A stretch of 64,000 bases of DNA from Blautia sp. MSJ-19 (lineage in GTDB: Bacteria > Bacillota > Clostridia > Lachnospirales > Lachnospiraceae), in assembly GCF_018918125.1 (NCBI RefSeq), contig NZ_JAHLQA010000005.1:62001-126000 (forward strand). The letters are read 5' to 3'. Below the pieces are notes generated by a model. That model had not been told where the DNA came from, did not search any database, and saw only the letters and a list, made by a program, of their open reading frames with translations. Every line of letters begins with the position of its first letter. The first letter of the stretch is position 1. The position numbers and the translations under genes are program-made. Positions 50,594 to 60,421 of this stretch are shown here, one piece after another.

Positions 50594-51598
50594 ATGGAAA
50601 AATTTGTAAACAACGCACCGTTCGTACTGGTTCTGGTATTTCTGCTCATTGGATTTGTATTTCTGATCAAAGGCGCAGATTTTTTTGTGGAGGGAAGCTC
50701 CAGCATCGCAAAAAGACTGAAAGTTCCATCGATCATCATCGGACTGACGATCGTGGCAATGGGAACGTCCCTTCCGGAAACGGCAGTCAGTGTGACTGCG
50801 TCGCTCGTGCATAACAACGAACTGGCAGTCAGCAATGTCGTTGGCTCCAATATTTTTAATCTGATGTTTGTGATCGGGACCTGTGCTATTCTGACACCGA
50901 TCCTGGTACAGCGTGCTACGATCGTGAGGGATATTCCACTTTCTCTGCTCTGTGCATTGCTTCTCCTTGGCCTTGGCTATCTGGCATTTGGGGATGCAAT
51001 GGGAATGACACTGGGGCATCTGGACGGAATCATTTTTCTGTTCTTATTTGCAGTCTATATTTTTACAATGGTCCGGGCAGCGATGAAGGCGAGGGCAGAA
51101 GGTGAAAAAGTAGAACTTGAGGCAGTAGAGGAAACAGAAGAGCTTCCGGTTATGCCATATTCCAGGAGTATTGTGTGTATCATCGGCGGAGCAGCAGCTA
51201 TTGCTTTTGGCGGAGATCTGACTGTCGATGCAGCCAGCCGGATCGCACTGGACCTCGGAATGAGTCAGACATTAGTCGGACTGACGATCGTTTCTATCGG
51301 AACGTCTCTTCCGGAACTGGTGACATCTGTAGTGGCGGCACGCAAAAACGAAGTGGATATGGCAGTAGGAAATGCGGTAGGTTCCAATATCTTTAATATT
51401 CTGATGGTCCTTGGCATAGCATCTGCCATCAGCCCGATTTCGCTGATCCGTGAAAACGTGATCGATATTGCGGTACTCATGGCATTTACCGTGGTCGTAT
51501 GGATACTGGCGACAACAAAAAGAAAAATTACCCGTGCAGGTGGAATCACGATGGTTGCAATGTATCTGTTTTACAGTGCCTATATCATCCTGCGCTGA
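50594..51598 (+). CDS. calcium/sodium antiporter (YrbG-type CaCA family)
   Basis: The 334-residue membrane protein has ten hydrophobic helices in two inverted halves. Each half carries the CaCA alpha-repeat: GTSLPETAVS with NVVGSNIFNL in the first and GTSLPELVTS with NAVGSNIFNI in the second. The family exchanges Ca2+ for Na+ or K+ across the cytoplasmic membrane. An acidic cytoplasmic loop (EGEKVELEAVEETEE) separates the halves. AGGAGG precedes the start. No functional link to the neighbours is apparent. Confidence 0.92.
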   Translation: MEKFVNNAPFVLVLVFLLIGFVFLIKGADFFVEGSSSIAKRLKVPSIIIGLTIVAMGTSLPETAVSVTASLVHNNELAVSNVVGSNIFNLMFVIGTCAILTPILVQRATIVRDIPLSLLCALLLLGLGYLAFGDAMGMTLGHLDGIIFLFLFAVYIFTMVRAAMKARAEGEKVELEAVEETEELPVMPYSRSIVCIIGGAAAIAFGGDLTVDAASRIALDLGMSQTLVGLTIVSIGTSLPELVTSVVAARKNEVDMAVGNAVGSNIFNILMVLGIASAISPISLIRENVIDIAVLMAFTVVVWILATTKRKITRAGGITMVAMYLFYSAYIILR

Positions 51599-51629
51599 GG
51601 TGAAAAGGGAGGCACGGGCGATTAACCGG

Positions 51630-51658
51630 TTGAACTCTCAGAAATTTTGTGCTATGAT
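51630..51658 (+). promoter_or_regulatory. sigma-A promoter of glmS
   Basis: TTGAAC at 51630-51635 and TATGAT at 51653-51658 have a 17-base spacer. The leader from there to 51751 is short and AT-rich, and no glmS ribozyme core was recognised in it. Confidence 0.7.
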
Positions 51659-51751
51659 AGACGAAAAATTGTTATTTATATAATCATGCTTATTTTTTAC
51701 ATTATAGTATTTGACTGCATATAGTAAGCAAAAGAGAAGAGGAGAAAATTT

Positions 51752-53590
51752 ATGTGTGGAATTGTAGGTTTTACAGGAAATCATCAGGCAGCACCGATCC
51801 TGTTAGATGGACTTTCCAAACTTGAATACCGTGGATATGACTCTGCAGGTATTGCTGTCCGTGACGGGGAAGCAGAGACAACTGTGATCAAGGCAAAAGG
51901 CCGACTGAAAGGTCTTTCCGAAAAAACAAACAACGGGGAGGCTGTTCCGGGAACCTGTGGTATCGGACATACCAGATGGGCCACTCACGGAGAACCATCT
52001 GAAAACAATGCACATCCGCATGTGAGCGATGACGGAAATGTCGTAGCTGTTCACAATGGTATTATCGAGAACTATCAGGAACTCAAAGACAAACTTCTGC
52101 GCAAGGGATATTCTTTCTATTCTGAGACGGATACAGAAGTAGCTGTCAAACTGGTTGACTACTATTACAAGAAATACGAAGGAACACCGGTAGATGCAAT
52201 CAATCATGCAATGGTACGTATCCGTGGTTCCTATGCAATGGAGCTTATGTTCAAAGATTATCCGGAAGAGCTCTATGTGGCACGTAAAGACAGCCCGATG
52301 ATCCTTGGTGTGGCTGACGGAGAGTCCTATGTGGCATCCGATGTACCGGCTATCCTCAAATATACCAGAAATGTATATTATATCGGAAACCTTGAGATGG
52401 CACGCGTCCGCAAGGGCGAAATCACTTTCTACAACCTTGACGGTGAAGAAATCCAGAAAGAAATGAAAGTGATCGACTGGGATGCAGAGGCAGCCGAAAA
52501 AGCCGGCTTCGAGCATTTCATGATGAAAGAGATCCATGAACAGCCGAAGGCAGTCAGAGATACACTCAACTCTGTAGTCAAAGAAGGTAAGATTGATTTT
52601 TCTGAAATGAACCTTACAGATGACGATATCCGTGAGATCAGCCAGATCTACATCATTGCATGTGGTTCCGCATACCATGTAGGAATGGCGGCACAGTATG
52701 TGATTGAAAATATGGCAAGAATCCCGGTTCGTGTTGAACTTGCTTCCGAATTCCGTTATCGTAACCCGATTTTGGATTCCAAAGCATTTGCAATCGTGAT
52801 CAGCCAGTCCGGAGAGACCGCAGACAGCCTTGCAGCATTGCGCCTCTGCAAAAAAGAGGGAATCCGTACACTCGGTATCGTAAACGTAGTCGGATCTTCC
52901 ATTGCCCGTGAAGCTGACAATGTATTCTATACACTGGCTGGTCCGGAAATTTCCGTTGCCACAACAAAGGCATACAGCACACAGCTGATCGCTTCCTATA
53001 CGATTGCCATCCAGTTTGCAAAAGTCCGAGAGCAGATCACAGAGGAACAGTATACGGCCTATATTCAGGAACTGGAAACACTGCCGGATAAGATTCAGCG
53101 TATCATCGACGACAAAGAACGACTTCAGTGGTTTGCATCCAAACAGGCAAATGCAAGAGACGTGTTCTTTATCGGTCGTGGTATCGACTATGCAATCTGC
53201 ATGGAGGGTAGCCTCAAGATGAAGGAGATCAGCTATATCCATTCTGAAGCATATGCAGCAGGCGAGCTGAAACACGGAACCATTTCCCTGGTAGAGGACG
53301 GTACTCTGGTCATCGGCGTGCTTACCCAGCCGGATCTCTACGAAAAGACCGTCAGCAATATGGTAGAATGCAAGAGCCGTGGCGCATACCTGATGGGCCT
53401 GACCACATTCGGCAACTATAATATAGAAGATACAGCAGACTTTACCGTCTACATTCCAAAAACAGACCCGCACTTTGCAACTTCCCTGGCAGTGATCCCA
53501 CTCCAGCTCCTTGGCTATTATGTCAGCGTTGCAAAAGGCCTCGATGTCGACAAACCGAGAAACCTTGCAAAGAGCGTAACCGTAGAATAA
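51752..53590 (+). CDS. glmS: glutamine-fructose-6-phosphate aminotransferase (isomerizing)
   Basis: The 612-residue enzyme starts MCGIVG, so Cys2 is the N-terminal nucleophile of the class II glutamine amidotransferase domain. It also has the RGYDSAG and HTRWATHG loops. The C-terminal half has two sugar isomerase (SIS) domains with ISQSGETADS and ATTKAYSTQ, and ends in KSVTVE as is standard. It makes glucosamine-6-phosphate for UDP-GlcNAc, which feeds peptidoglycan and the surface glycans encoded on both sides. GAGGAG precedes the start, and a terminator follows. Confidence 0.97.
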   Translation: MCGIVGFTGNHQAAPILLDGLSKLEYRGYDSAGIAVRDGEAETTVIKAKGRLKGLSEKTNNGEAVPGTCGIGHTRWATHGEPSENNAHPHVSDDGNVVAVHNGIIENYQELKDKLLRKGYSFYSETDTEVAVKLVDYYYKKYEGTPVDAINHAMVRIRGSYAMELMFKDYPEELYVARKDSPMILGVADGESYVASDVPAILKYTRNVYYIGNLEMARVRKGEITFYNLDGEEIQKEMKVIDWDAEAAEKAGFEHFMMKEIHEQPKAVRDTLNSVVKEGKIDFSEMNLTDDDIREISQIYIIACGSAYHVGMAAQYVIENMARIPVRVELASEFRYRNPILDSKAFAIVISQSGETADSLAALRLCKKEGIRTLGIVNVVGSSIAREADNVFYTLAGPEISVATTKAYSTQLIASYTIAIQFAKVREQITEEQYTAYIQELETLPDKIQRIIDDKERLQWFASKQANARDVFFIGRGIDYAICMEGSLKMKEISYIHSEAYAAGELKHGTISLVEDGTLVIGVLTQPDLYEKTVSNMVECKSRGAYLMGLTTFGNYNIEDTADFTVYIPKTDPHFATSLAVIPLQLLGYYVSVAKGLDVDKPRNLAKSVTVE

Positions 53591-53608
53591 AAGAAAACAC
53601 AAATGACG

Positions 53609-53656
53609 AAGCATCACCTGTTCTGGTTCGGAGAGAAGCAGAGGGTGATGCTTTTT
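53609..53656 (+). terminator. rho-independent terminator of glmS
   Basis: AAGCATCACC at 53609-53618 pairs with GGTGATGCTT at 53644-53653 over 10 bp, followed by a T-run. The long loop has some internal pairing. Confidence 0.82.
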
Positions 53657-53770
53657 GTTTAAAAAGATGGCAGAACAGAGCGGTGTGTGGTAAACTATCA
53701 ATAAAGGCACTATGGACAGGAAGGATGAAGAACGCAGAGTGGCAGTAGAACGAAAAGAGGTGTGCATATA

Positions 53771-55360
53771 ATGGGAAATTATCTGAACCCGGGAAGCCAG
53801 GCATTTCAAATGATTCTGGATTCTCAGATTTTTGTTGATAAGAGTGGACTGATTGCTGTTGCAAACAGATATATTCGGACTATGCAGCGTTATATGTGCG
53901 TAAGCCGTCCCCGGAGATTTGGAAAATCAACAGCCGCAGATATGCTGGCAGCATATTATGGAAGAGAACAGGATGCAGCGTATTTATTTGATAAATTAAA
54001 AATCAGTCAGGAGCAGTCATATAGGAAACATTTGAATCAGTATGATGTGATAAAAATTAATATGCAGGAATTTCTGAGTATGAGCGAAAGTGTTGAGGAA
54101 ATGTTGCATATTCTTCAGAATCGCCTGCTCAAAGAACTAAAAAAAGCATATCCGGAGTATATGGACAGTGATCGCCTTGTATTTGCGATGCAGGATATTT
54201 ATGCAGAAACAAAATGTCAGTTTGTTATATTGATTGACGAATGGGACTGCCTGTTTCGTGAATACAAACAGGATAAAGAATCACAGAGAAAATATCTTGA
54301 TTTTCTCAGAATGTGGTTAAAAGATAAGGATTATGTTGCACTTGCCTATATGACCGGAATTTTGCCAATCAAAAAATACGGTTCTCATTCTGCGTTGAAT
54401 ATGTTCTCTGAATATTCTATGCTTAATCCAAGAGAAATGGCTGAGTTTTTTGGATTTACGGAAGAAGAAGTGCGTGAGCTTTGCAGCAAGTATAACCGGA
54501 GTTTTGAGGAAGCAAAGGCATGGTATAATGGTTATGAACTGACTGTGACGCAGGGACAGTGTGAAAAAACTTATGCGATGTATAATCCGAAATCCGTAGT
54601 GGATGCAATGATCAGCGGCATTTTTGACAATTACTGGAACCAGACAGAAACATATGAAGCTCTGAAGGCTTATATTTGCATGAACTACGATGGATTAAAA
54701 GAGGCTGTTATAAAAATGCTGGCAGGTGAGAAAATCCATATCAATACAGGGACTTTTTCAAATGATATGACATCCTTTCAGGGAAGGGATGATGTACTGA
54801 CACTGTTGGTTCATCTGGGATATCTGAGCTATCACTGGCCGGACAAAACGGTTGGGATTCCCAATAAAGAAGTTTCGCAGGAGTACGTAAATGCGATTAG
54901 CACGATGAACTGGAGTGAAGTGATTCAGTCCGTAGAAGCATCAAAAAAACTGCTGCAGGCATTATGGGATATGGATGCAGCTGCGGTAGCTGAGGGAATA
55001 GACCGTGCACATCGGGAAATTTCAATACTGCAGTATAATGACGAAAATTTTCTGAGTTGCACGATTAATCTGGCATTCTACTTTGCACGAGAATACTATA
55101 CGATTATCAGAGAATTGCCTTCGGGTAAAGGATTTGCAGATATCTGCTTTATTCCGAGAAAATTATATGGAGAAAAACCTGCGGCAGTAATCGAATTGAA
55201 GTGGGATAAATGTGTGGAAGGAGCAATCGACCAGATTAAGAAAAAGCAATACGTAGATGCGTTGAGAGATTATCATGGTAACCTGCTTCTTGCCGGAATT
55301 AATTATGACAGAAAAACAAAAAAACATAGCTGTGTAATAGAAAGATATGAGATGGAGTAA
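53771..55360 (+). CDS. AAA-ATPase-like protein with C-terminal PD-(D/E)XK nuclease domain, distant third paralogue
   Basis: The 529-residue protein has the same plan as the tandem pair at 41-44.5 kb but is clearly diverged. A Walker A-like RPRRFGKST lies near residue 46, Walker B is LIDEWDC, and the C-terminal nuclease core is FADICFIP followed by VIELKWDK. GAGGTG at 53757-53762 sets the start at ATG 53771; a GTG at 53762 is part of that ribosome site. It stands alone between glmS and the second glycan cluster. The function is unknown. Confidence 0.86.
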   Translation: MGNYLNPGSQAFQMILDSQIFVDKSGLIAVANRYIRTMQRYMCVSRPRRFGKSTAADMLAAYYGREQDAAYLFDKLKISQEQSYRKHLNQYDVIKINMQEFLSMSESVEEMLHILQNRLLKELKKAYPEYMDSDRLVFAMQDIYAETKCQFVILIDEWDCLFREYKQDKESQRKYLDFLRMWLKDKDYVALAYMTGILPIKKYGSHSALNMFSEYSMLNPREMAEFFGFTEEEVRELCSKYNRSFEEAKAWYNGYELTVTQGQCEKTYAMYNPKSVVDAMISGIFDNYWNQTETYEALKAYICMNYDGLKEAVIKMLAGEKIHINTGTFSNDMTSFQGRDDVLTLLVHLGYLSYHWPDKTVGIPNKEVSQEYVNAISTMNWSEVIQSVEASKKLLQALWDMDAAAVAEGIDRAHREISILQYNDENFLSCTINLAFYFAREYYTIIRELPSGKGFADICFIPRKLYGEKPAAVIELKWDKCVEGAIDQIKKKQYVDALRDYHGNLLLAGINYDRKTKKHSCVIERYEME

Positions 55361-55507
55361 TTGGGAGTACTGTTAGTCTTGATAGCGTAAAGAGAACTGT
55401 GGTAGAATAAAACAAAAGGATTTCATAACTTATATCTCCAATTATGTCGCTTTTATGTCAGATATGAACAAAATGTGTCGAGCATTCGAGAAATATGTCG
55501 AAAACGG

Positions 55508-55536
55508 TTGCACATTTTGGACGGATTATTTATAAT
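55508..55536 (+). promoter_or_regulatory. strong sigma-A promoter of the second glycan cluster
   Basis: TTGCAC at 55508-55513 and TATAAT at 55531-55536 are separated by 17 bases. The 288-base gap 55361-55648 otherwise holds four ATGTC/TGTCG elements upstream of the promoter (55444, 55455, 55476, 55495) and a long leader of about 105 bases. There is no gene in the gap. Confidence 0.8.
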
Positions 55537-55648
55537 ATTGGTTGTTGACATAAAAGAACAGGTAAAATCTGTATTTTCATAACATTTTATGGAAAAAATA
55601 TCTTATGAAAAACAGCAAGAGAAGAATGAAAAGTAATAGGAGATTGGT

Positions 55649-57049
55649 ATGGAAGAAAAACAAAAGACGACCAAATTGTTTGCACATGATATTCCTCTGC
55701 GTATTGTCAAAGTGCTGAATATTATCTGTATAACGATACCATTTGCATGCTGCTGGTATGGGTATTATCTGAAACAGATGGAGAACAGCTTCTATAATAA
55801 GGGAAATATTCTGATGATTGCCCTTTTTATGATTGTATATTTCATTTTTGCACGAATTTACAATGCCTTTCTGGTTTCTATAAACCGTATTTCAGAAATG
55901 GTCTACAGTCAGGTACTGGCTGCATTAGTTACCGATGGTATCAGTTATCTGGTAATCGCACTGCTTGTAAAAGGGTTTCCGAATCTGATCCCGGGAATTC
56001 TGGCAATTGCGGGACAGATTGTACTTTCCTTTGTATGGAGCTTTTTGGCACATCACTGGTACTTCAGAACATTTCCGCCACGAAAGACTATGATTGTGTA
56101 TGATGTGCGCGAAGGAATGGAGAAGCTCATCAACCAGTATGATATGGAGCAGAAATTTGAAGTAAAAGAGATTGTACAGGTAAAAGATTGTCTCCAGAAT
56201 CTTGAGAAACTGGATGAGATGGAGACCGTATTTCTCAGTGGTATTCACAGCCATGAGAGAAATGTGATTCTGAAATACTGTGTGGAGCACCAGATCCGTG
56301 TGTATGTTATCCCACGAGTAGGAGATGTTTTGATGAGTGGAGCAAAGCAGATGCATATGTTCCATTTGCCGATGCTTCAGATCGGAAGATACAGTCCACA
56401 GCCGGAATACCTGTTTTTTAAAAGACTGGCAGATCTGATCATTGCCGGAGCTGCAACGATTATTTTGTCACCGATTATGATCATTACAGCAATTGCCATC
56501 AAAGCATATGACAGGGGGCCTGTTTTTTATTCACAGGTTCGACTGACAAAAGATGGCAAAGAGTTCGGAGTTCTGAAATTCCGTTCTATGAAGGTTAATG
56601 CAGAAAAAGATGGTGTGGCACGTCTTTCCAGTGGAGAAAATGATCCGAGAATTACACCGGTTGGACATATTATCAGAAAATGTCGAATTGATGAGCTGCC
56701 GCAGTTGCTGAATATCTTAAAAGGTGATATGACAATTGTTGGTCCGAGACCGGAGCGCCCATCTATTGCGGCAGAATATGAAAAAGTTATGCCGGAATTC
56801 CGACTTCGTCTGCAGGCAAAAGCCGGACTGACCGGATATGCGCAGGTTTATGGTAAATATAACACAACACCATATGATAAACTTCTGATGGATCTGACAT
56901 ATATCAGTCATCCCAATCTTCTGGATGATATCATGATTATGTTTGCAACTGTAAAAATTTTATTTATGCCGGAAAGCACAGAAGGAGTAGCGGAAGGACA
57001 GACGACAGCAATGCAGGAAACAACAGGCTGTGATGAGGAAGAAAAGTAA
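55649..57049 (+). CDS. polyprenyl-phosphate sugar-1-phosphate transferase initiating the second glycan
   Basis: The 466-residue protein has four N-terminal membrane helices, a nucleotide-binding-like middle domain and a membrane hairpin near residue 265. The C-terminal sugar transferase domain has GPVFYSQVRLTKDGKEFGVL, KFRSM, the Asp-Glu pair in RIDELPQ and GDMTIVGPRPERP. It loads the first sugar phosphate onto undecaprenyl phosphate. It is complete, unlike the sugar-transferase half of the next gene. AGGAG precedes the start. It is only moderately similar to the equivalent enzyme at 10316, which implies a separate glycan. Confidence 0.92.
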   Translation: MEEKQKTTKLFAHDIPLRIVKVLNIICITIPFACCWYGYYLKQMENSFYNKGNILMIALFMIVYFIFARIYNAFLVSINRISEMVYSQVLAALVTDGISYLVIALLVKGFPNLIPGILAIAGQIVLSFVWSFLAHHWYFRTFPPRKTMIVYDVREGMEKLINQYDMEQKFEVKEIVQVKDCLQNLEKLDEMETVFLSGIHSHERNVILKYCVEHQIRVYVIPRVGDVLMSGAKQMHMFHLPMLQIGRYSPQPEYLFFKRLADLIIAGAATIILSPIMIITAIAIKAYDRGPVFYSQVRLTKDGKEFGVLKFRSMKVNAEKDGVARLSSGENDPRITPVGHIIRKCRIDELPQLLNILKGDMTIVGPRPERPSIAAEYEKVMPEFRLRLQAKAGLTGYAQVYGKYNTTPYDKLLMDLTYISHPNLLDDIMIMFATVKILFMPESTEGVAEGQTTAMQETTGCDEEEK

Positions 57050-57077
57050 ATTATTAGGAAAGTAAGAAAGGGGAACT

Positions 57078-59177
57078 ATGCCGAAAATATCAATTATTAC
57101 CCCGGCTTACAACTGTGAAAAATATCTTGAAGAAGCAGTAAACAGTGTCCTTGCCCAGACTTGGGAAGACTGGGAACTATTGATCATTGATGACTGCTCG
57201 AAAGATAAAACTTACTTCTGCATGCAACGACTTGCAAAAAAAGATAAAAGAATTCGGATTTTCCAGAATCCACAGAATTCCGGAGCTGCTGCCACACGTA
57301 ATTATGGGATTCGACAGGCAGAAGGAGAGTGGGTCGCTTTTCTTGACAGCGATGATCTCTGGAGAGAAGATAAACTGGAAAAACAGATGAAAGTATTGCA
57401 GAAACAGCCAGATGCGGCGTTTTTGTTTGCCGGATCTGCTTTTATTGAAGATGATGGGATGACGATCGCACATGTGCTTCATGTTCCCGAAAAGATTGGC
57501 CGTCGTAAATTGTTGGGACAGAATGTGATTTCCTGCTCTTCTGTACTGATTCGGAGAGAACTCATGTTGAAGTTCCCTATGCCGGAAGAGGATGGAATTC
57601 ATGAAGATTTTGCTACGTGGCTTGCTATTCTGGAAAAAGTTCCATGTGCCTATGGCGTGGATGAACCGTTGCTGATCTACCGTCGTGCACTGGCTTCAAA
57701 ATCCGGGCAAAAAGGCAAGTCTGCCCATATGAACTGGCAGACTTATATCAAAGTAGGTGTACCAACGTCCCAGAGAATCTTTTATATGGCCAGTTATACA
57801 TTCCATGGGCTGAGCAAGTATTCTATGCTCTGGTGGCGAAGCTATCGTTTAATGATGCGTAAAGAGCGCTTCAAGAAGTTGTTCCTTATGGTAATGACCG
57901 CAATACTGCTTGCTTCCTGGACTTATGTATTTGCACATGTATGGTTTCAGAACTATAACTTTAAGAGAATCATTGGAAGAAGGTATTCGTTCTGGGGCTA
58001 TGTGGCATTGTTTGTGCTGTATGCAGCTCTGAACCTGCTGATTGGAAAAACTTTTTCGGCATTCCGCGTTATTCATCAGCAATATATGGAAGTGATTTTG
58101 TCGCATGCGTATACAGTGATTCTGGTGAATGCGGCAACTTATATTGAACTGGCACTGATTGGTCGATGGAAATTTATGATGCATGCGACTCCTATGTTTT
58201 GGGTGACTGGAATAAATTTTACTATCGGTTTATGGTGGTCAGTAATTGTGCGTTGGCTTTATGCCAATATTTATCCGGCACATGAAGTACTTTTGATTTA
58301 TGACAAACAGAATACGGCCCCTTTGGAACAGGAACTGAATAAACAGGGGGAGCGTTATCACCTGAAGACAAAACTTTCATTGAAAGAGGGCAGAGAAGCA
58401 CTAAAAAGAGAAATCCTTAAACATGAATCAGTTATGCTCGGTGACATGCCGGAGGAAGAGCGTTCTTTTTATATTCGTTACTGTTATGAGCAGAAAAAGA
58501 GATGCTATTGTCAGACTTCTATGTCTGATATTCTGCTTATGAGTTCAGAGAAAATTTCTCTGTCAGATATGACTTTACAGTTGTTTAGAAATTGTGGTCT
58601 TACGGTAGAACAGCGAGTAGCAAAGAGAGTATTTGATATTCTCTTTTCTGTAATAGTACTTGTGGTATTGTCTTGGCTGTATTTGTTGATTGCACTGTAT
58701 ATTAAAATTGTTGACGGGGGTTCGATTTTTACCAAAAGAGAATGTCTGACCAGAAACGGAGAACATTTCCAGCAACTTAAGTTTCGGACGATAAAAATTG
58801 GAAAAACAATTGAAGATCCTGCACCGTGGATCAGGGGTGGATATTTCCTGATGGCATCACATCTTGATGAACTGCCGCAGTTTTTCAATGTACTGCGTGG
58901 AGACATGGCAGTAGTAGGACCATATCCCGAACTTGTTGAATCAGCAGAAAGAATCACGGATAGGTTGCCAGAATTCAGCTATCGTTTGGCGGTAAAAGCT
59001 GGATTAACAGGTTATGCAAAAGTACACGGTAAGTATAGCAGCTCAAAGAAAAATCAGCTGAAGATGGATTTTTACTATATCCAGAACTATTCGTTTGCGA
59101 TGGATTTAAGTGTGATTGCAGCAACATTGAAAGTGCTGTTGGAACCATCGGGAAAGAAAAAATGTAAAAATGGCTAA
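57078..59177 (+). CDS. fusion of GT2 glycosyltransferase with a polyprenyl glycosylphosphotransferase-like protein
   Basis: The 699-residue protein starts with a family 2 GT-A domain (residues 1-230) with IITPAYNCEKYLEEAVNSVL, IDDCSKDKT and DSDDLW. It continues into four to five membrane helices (about 265-400) and a middle domain like that of initiating transferases. It ends in a sugar-transferase domain from about 510. That last domain keeps HLDELPQFFNVLRGDMAVVG, so the Asp-Glu pair is present, but the usual GPRP is GPYP and the KFRSM strand is KFRTI. Either it is a two-step enzyme that starts and extends the glycan, or the C-terminal half is a non-catalytic membrane platform. It follows the intact initiating transferase by 28 bases. 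Confidence 0.82.
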   Translation: MPKISIITPAYNCEKYLEEAVNSVLAQTWEDWELLIIDDCSKDKTYFCMQRLAKKDKRIRIFQNPQNSGAAATRNYGIRQAEGEWVAFLDSDDLWREDKLEKQMKVLQKQPDAAFLFAGSAFIEDDGMTIAHVLHVPEKIGRRKLLGQNVISCSSVLIRRELMLKFPMPEEDGIHEDFATWLAILEKVPCAYGVDEPLLIYRRALASKSGQKGKSAHMNWQTYIKVGVPTSQRIFYMASYTFHGLSKYSMLWWRSYRLMMRKERFKKLFLMVMTAILLASWTYVFAHVWFQNYNFKRIIGRRYSFWGYVALFVLYAALNLLIGKTFSAFRVIHQQYMEVILSHAYTVILVNAATYIELALIGRWKFMMHATPMFWVTGINFTIGLWWSVIVRWLYANIYPAHEVLLIYDKQNTAPLEQELNKQGERYHLKTKLSLKEGREALKREILKHESVMLGDMPEEERSFYIRYCYEQKKRCYCQTSMSDILLMSSEKISLSDMTLQLFRNCGLTVEQRVAKRVFDILFSVIVLVVLSWLYLLIALYIKIVDGGSIFTKRECLTRNGEHFQQLKFRTIKIGKTIEDPAPWIRGGYFLMASHLDELPQFFNVLRGDMAVVGPYPELVESAERITDRLPEFSYRLAVKAGLTGYAKVHGKYSSSKKNQLKMDFYYIQNYSFAMDLSVIAATLKVLLEPSGKKKCKNG

Positions 59178-59344
59178 TTTGGAAAGTGAAGATTTTATGC
59201 TTTTCACATAATCGGAAACATGATATAATAAATCCGATTTTGAGTTAACATCTTTATAAGAGTTTTATGAGATAAAGAAATGGCTCGGACTTTTTGAAAC
59301 GTGTCTGGGCTGTTTGGTTAAATAGATTTGAGGGAGAGAAACAG

Positions 59345-60409
59345 ATGAGGAAGATACTTTTGGTGACATTCTCTGACAATGCGGATCATCAGGATACGTT
59401 GTTTGGAATGTATGAGGAGATAAAAATGCAAAGCGGTTGGGATCCTTACCTGCTATGTATTAAAACACCAAAGGTTGAACTTAAGCAATCAGATCACACA
59501 TGGTTGGTTGATTGCCCGGAACGCCCTGGTGTAACCAAGAAGACTTTTAATCTTCTACTGCTGGTTTCGATTATTCATCGTATTCACAGAGAGCATTTTG
59601 AGGCTATTTATTTTGAGAGTCTGCATACGTGGAATCTTCCGATTATGATGATGGCTGGAAAAGCCAAGACCTACCAAGTAATTCACGAAGTCATTCCACA
59701 TGAAGGTGACAGCCAGGTCAAGATGGTTGATTTGATGAATAAGGCTGTAGTCAAATTTGCAGATACGATTGTGTTACGTAATAAGACATATATTCAGGAT
59801 ATGATTGATCGATATGGCATCAGTGCTAATCGAGTGAAATATCTGGAATTGTGGCGCAGATATCCTGCTTACACAGCGCCGGTACATAGCGGGCGAGTAT
59901 TGTTTTTTGGAAGAATCAATCCTTATAAGGGTGCTGATAACCTGTTAGAGATTGTCCGACTGTGCCCGGATATTCAATTTGATGTGATAGGACGAGTTGA
60001 TCCGCAGATGCAGGGAATTGTTGAACAGCTTGCGAAAGAGAAAAATGTGAAGCTGAATAATGATTACGTAACAGATGAAGAAATGCGTGATGCGTTTATT
60101 AATTGTGATTGGACAATCGTTCCATATAATTCGGCTTCGCAGTCTGGCATCATTATTGATGCCTATAAGTATAGTCGTCCTGTTATCGCTTTTGCTGTTG
60201 GTGCAATTCCGGAGCAGGTAGATGCGGGGAAGAGCGGTTATCTTGTAGAAGCAGGAGATAATAAGAAGTTTGCAGAAAAGCTGAAAGAAGTTGTGAAGTT
60301 AAATAGAGAAAAGTATGATGCGATGAGCAGATATGCTTATCAGTACGGCTGCAAGAAGTATGCAACAAGTGGTGCTGTAGAGCGGTTTGTTAGTCTGTTG
60401 GAAGAATAA
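59345..60409 (+). CDS. glycosyltransferase family 4-like
   Basis: The 354-residue GT-B protein has RVLFFGRINPYKGADNLLEI, a VPYNSASQSGIIIDAYKYS donor-site segment and a long N-terminal acceptor domain with little conservation. It is likely a sugar transferase of the second glycan. GAGGGAGAG sets the start at 59345; an in-frame upstream start at 59294 has no ribosome site. The 167-base gap before it has a possible promoter (TATAAT near 59222 with a poor -35 box). Confidence 0.83.
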   Translation: MRKILLVTFSDNADHQDTLFGMYEEIKMQSGWDPYLLCIKTPKVELKQSDHTWLVDCPERPGVTKKTFNLLLLVSIIHRIHREHFEAIYFESLHTWNLPIMMMAGKAKTYQVIHEVIPHEGDSQVKMVDLMNKAVVKFADTIVLRNKTYIQDMIDRYGISANRVKYLELWRRYPAYTAPVHSGRVLFFGRINPYKGADNLLEIVRLCPDIQFDVIGRVDPQMQGIVEQLAKEKNVKLNNDYVTDEEMRDAFINCDWTIVPYNSASQSGIIIDAYKYSRPVIAFAVGAIPEQVDAGKSGYLVEAGDNKKFAEKLKEVVKLNREKYDAMSRYAYQYGCKKYATSGAVERFVSLLEE

Positions 60410-60421
60410 AGGGAGTACATC

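Noticed and set aside
51600-51751. Possible glmS ribozyme
   Set aside because: The leader is too short and lacks the conserved ribozyme core; a plain sigma-A promoter occupies it.
51803-53809. A 668-codon minus-strand frame opposite glmS
   Set aside because: glmS is unambiguous on the plus strand; the antisense frame is a codon-bias artefact.
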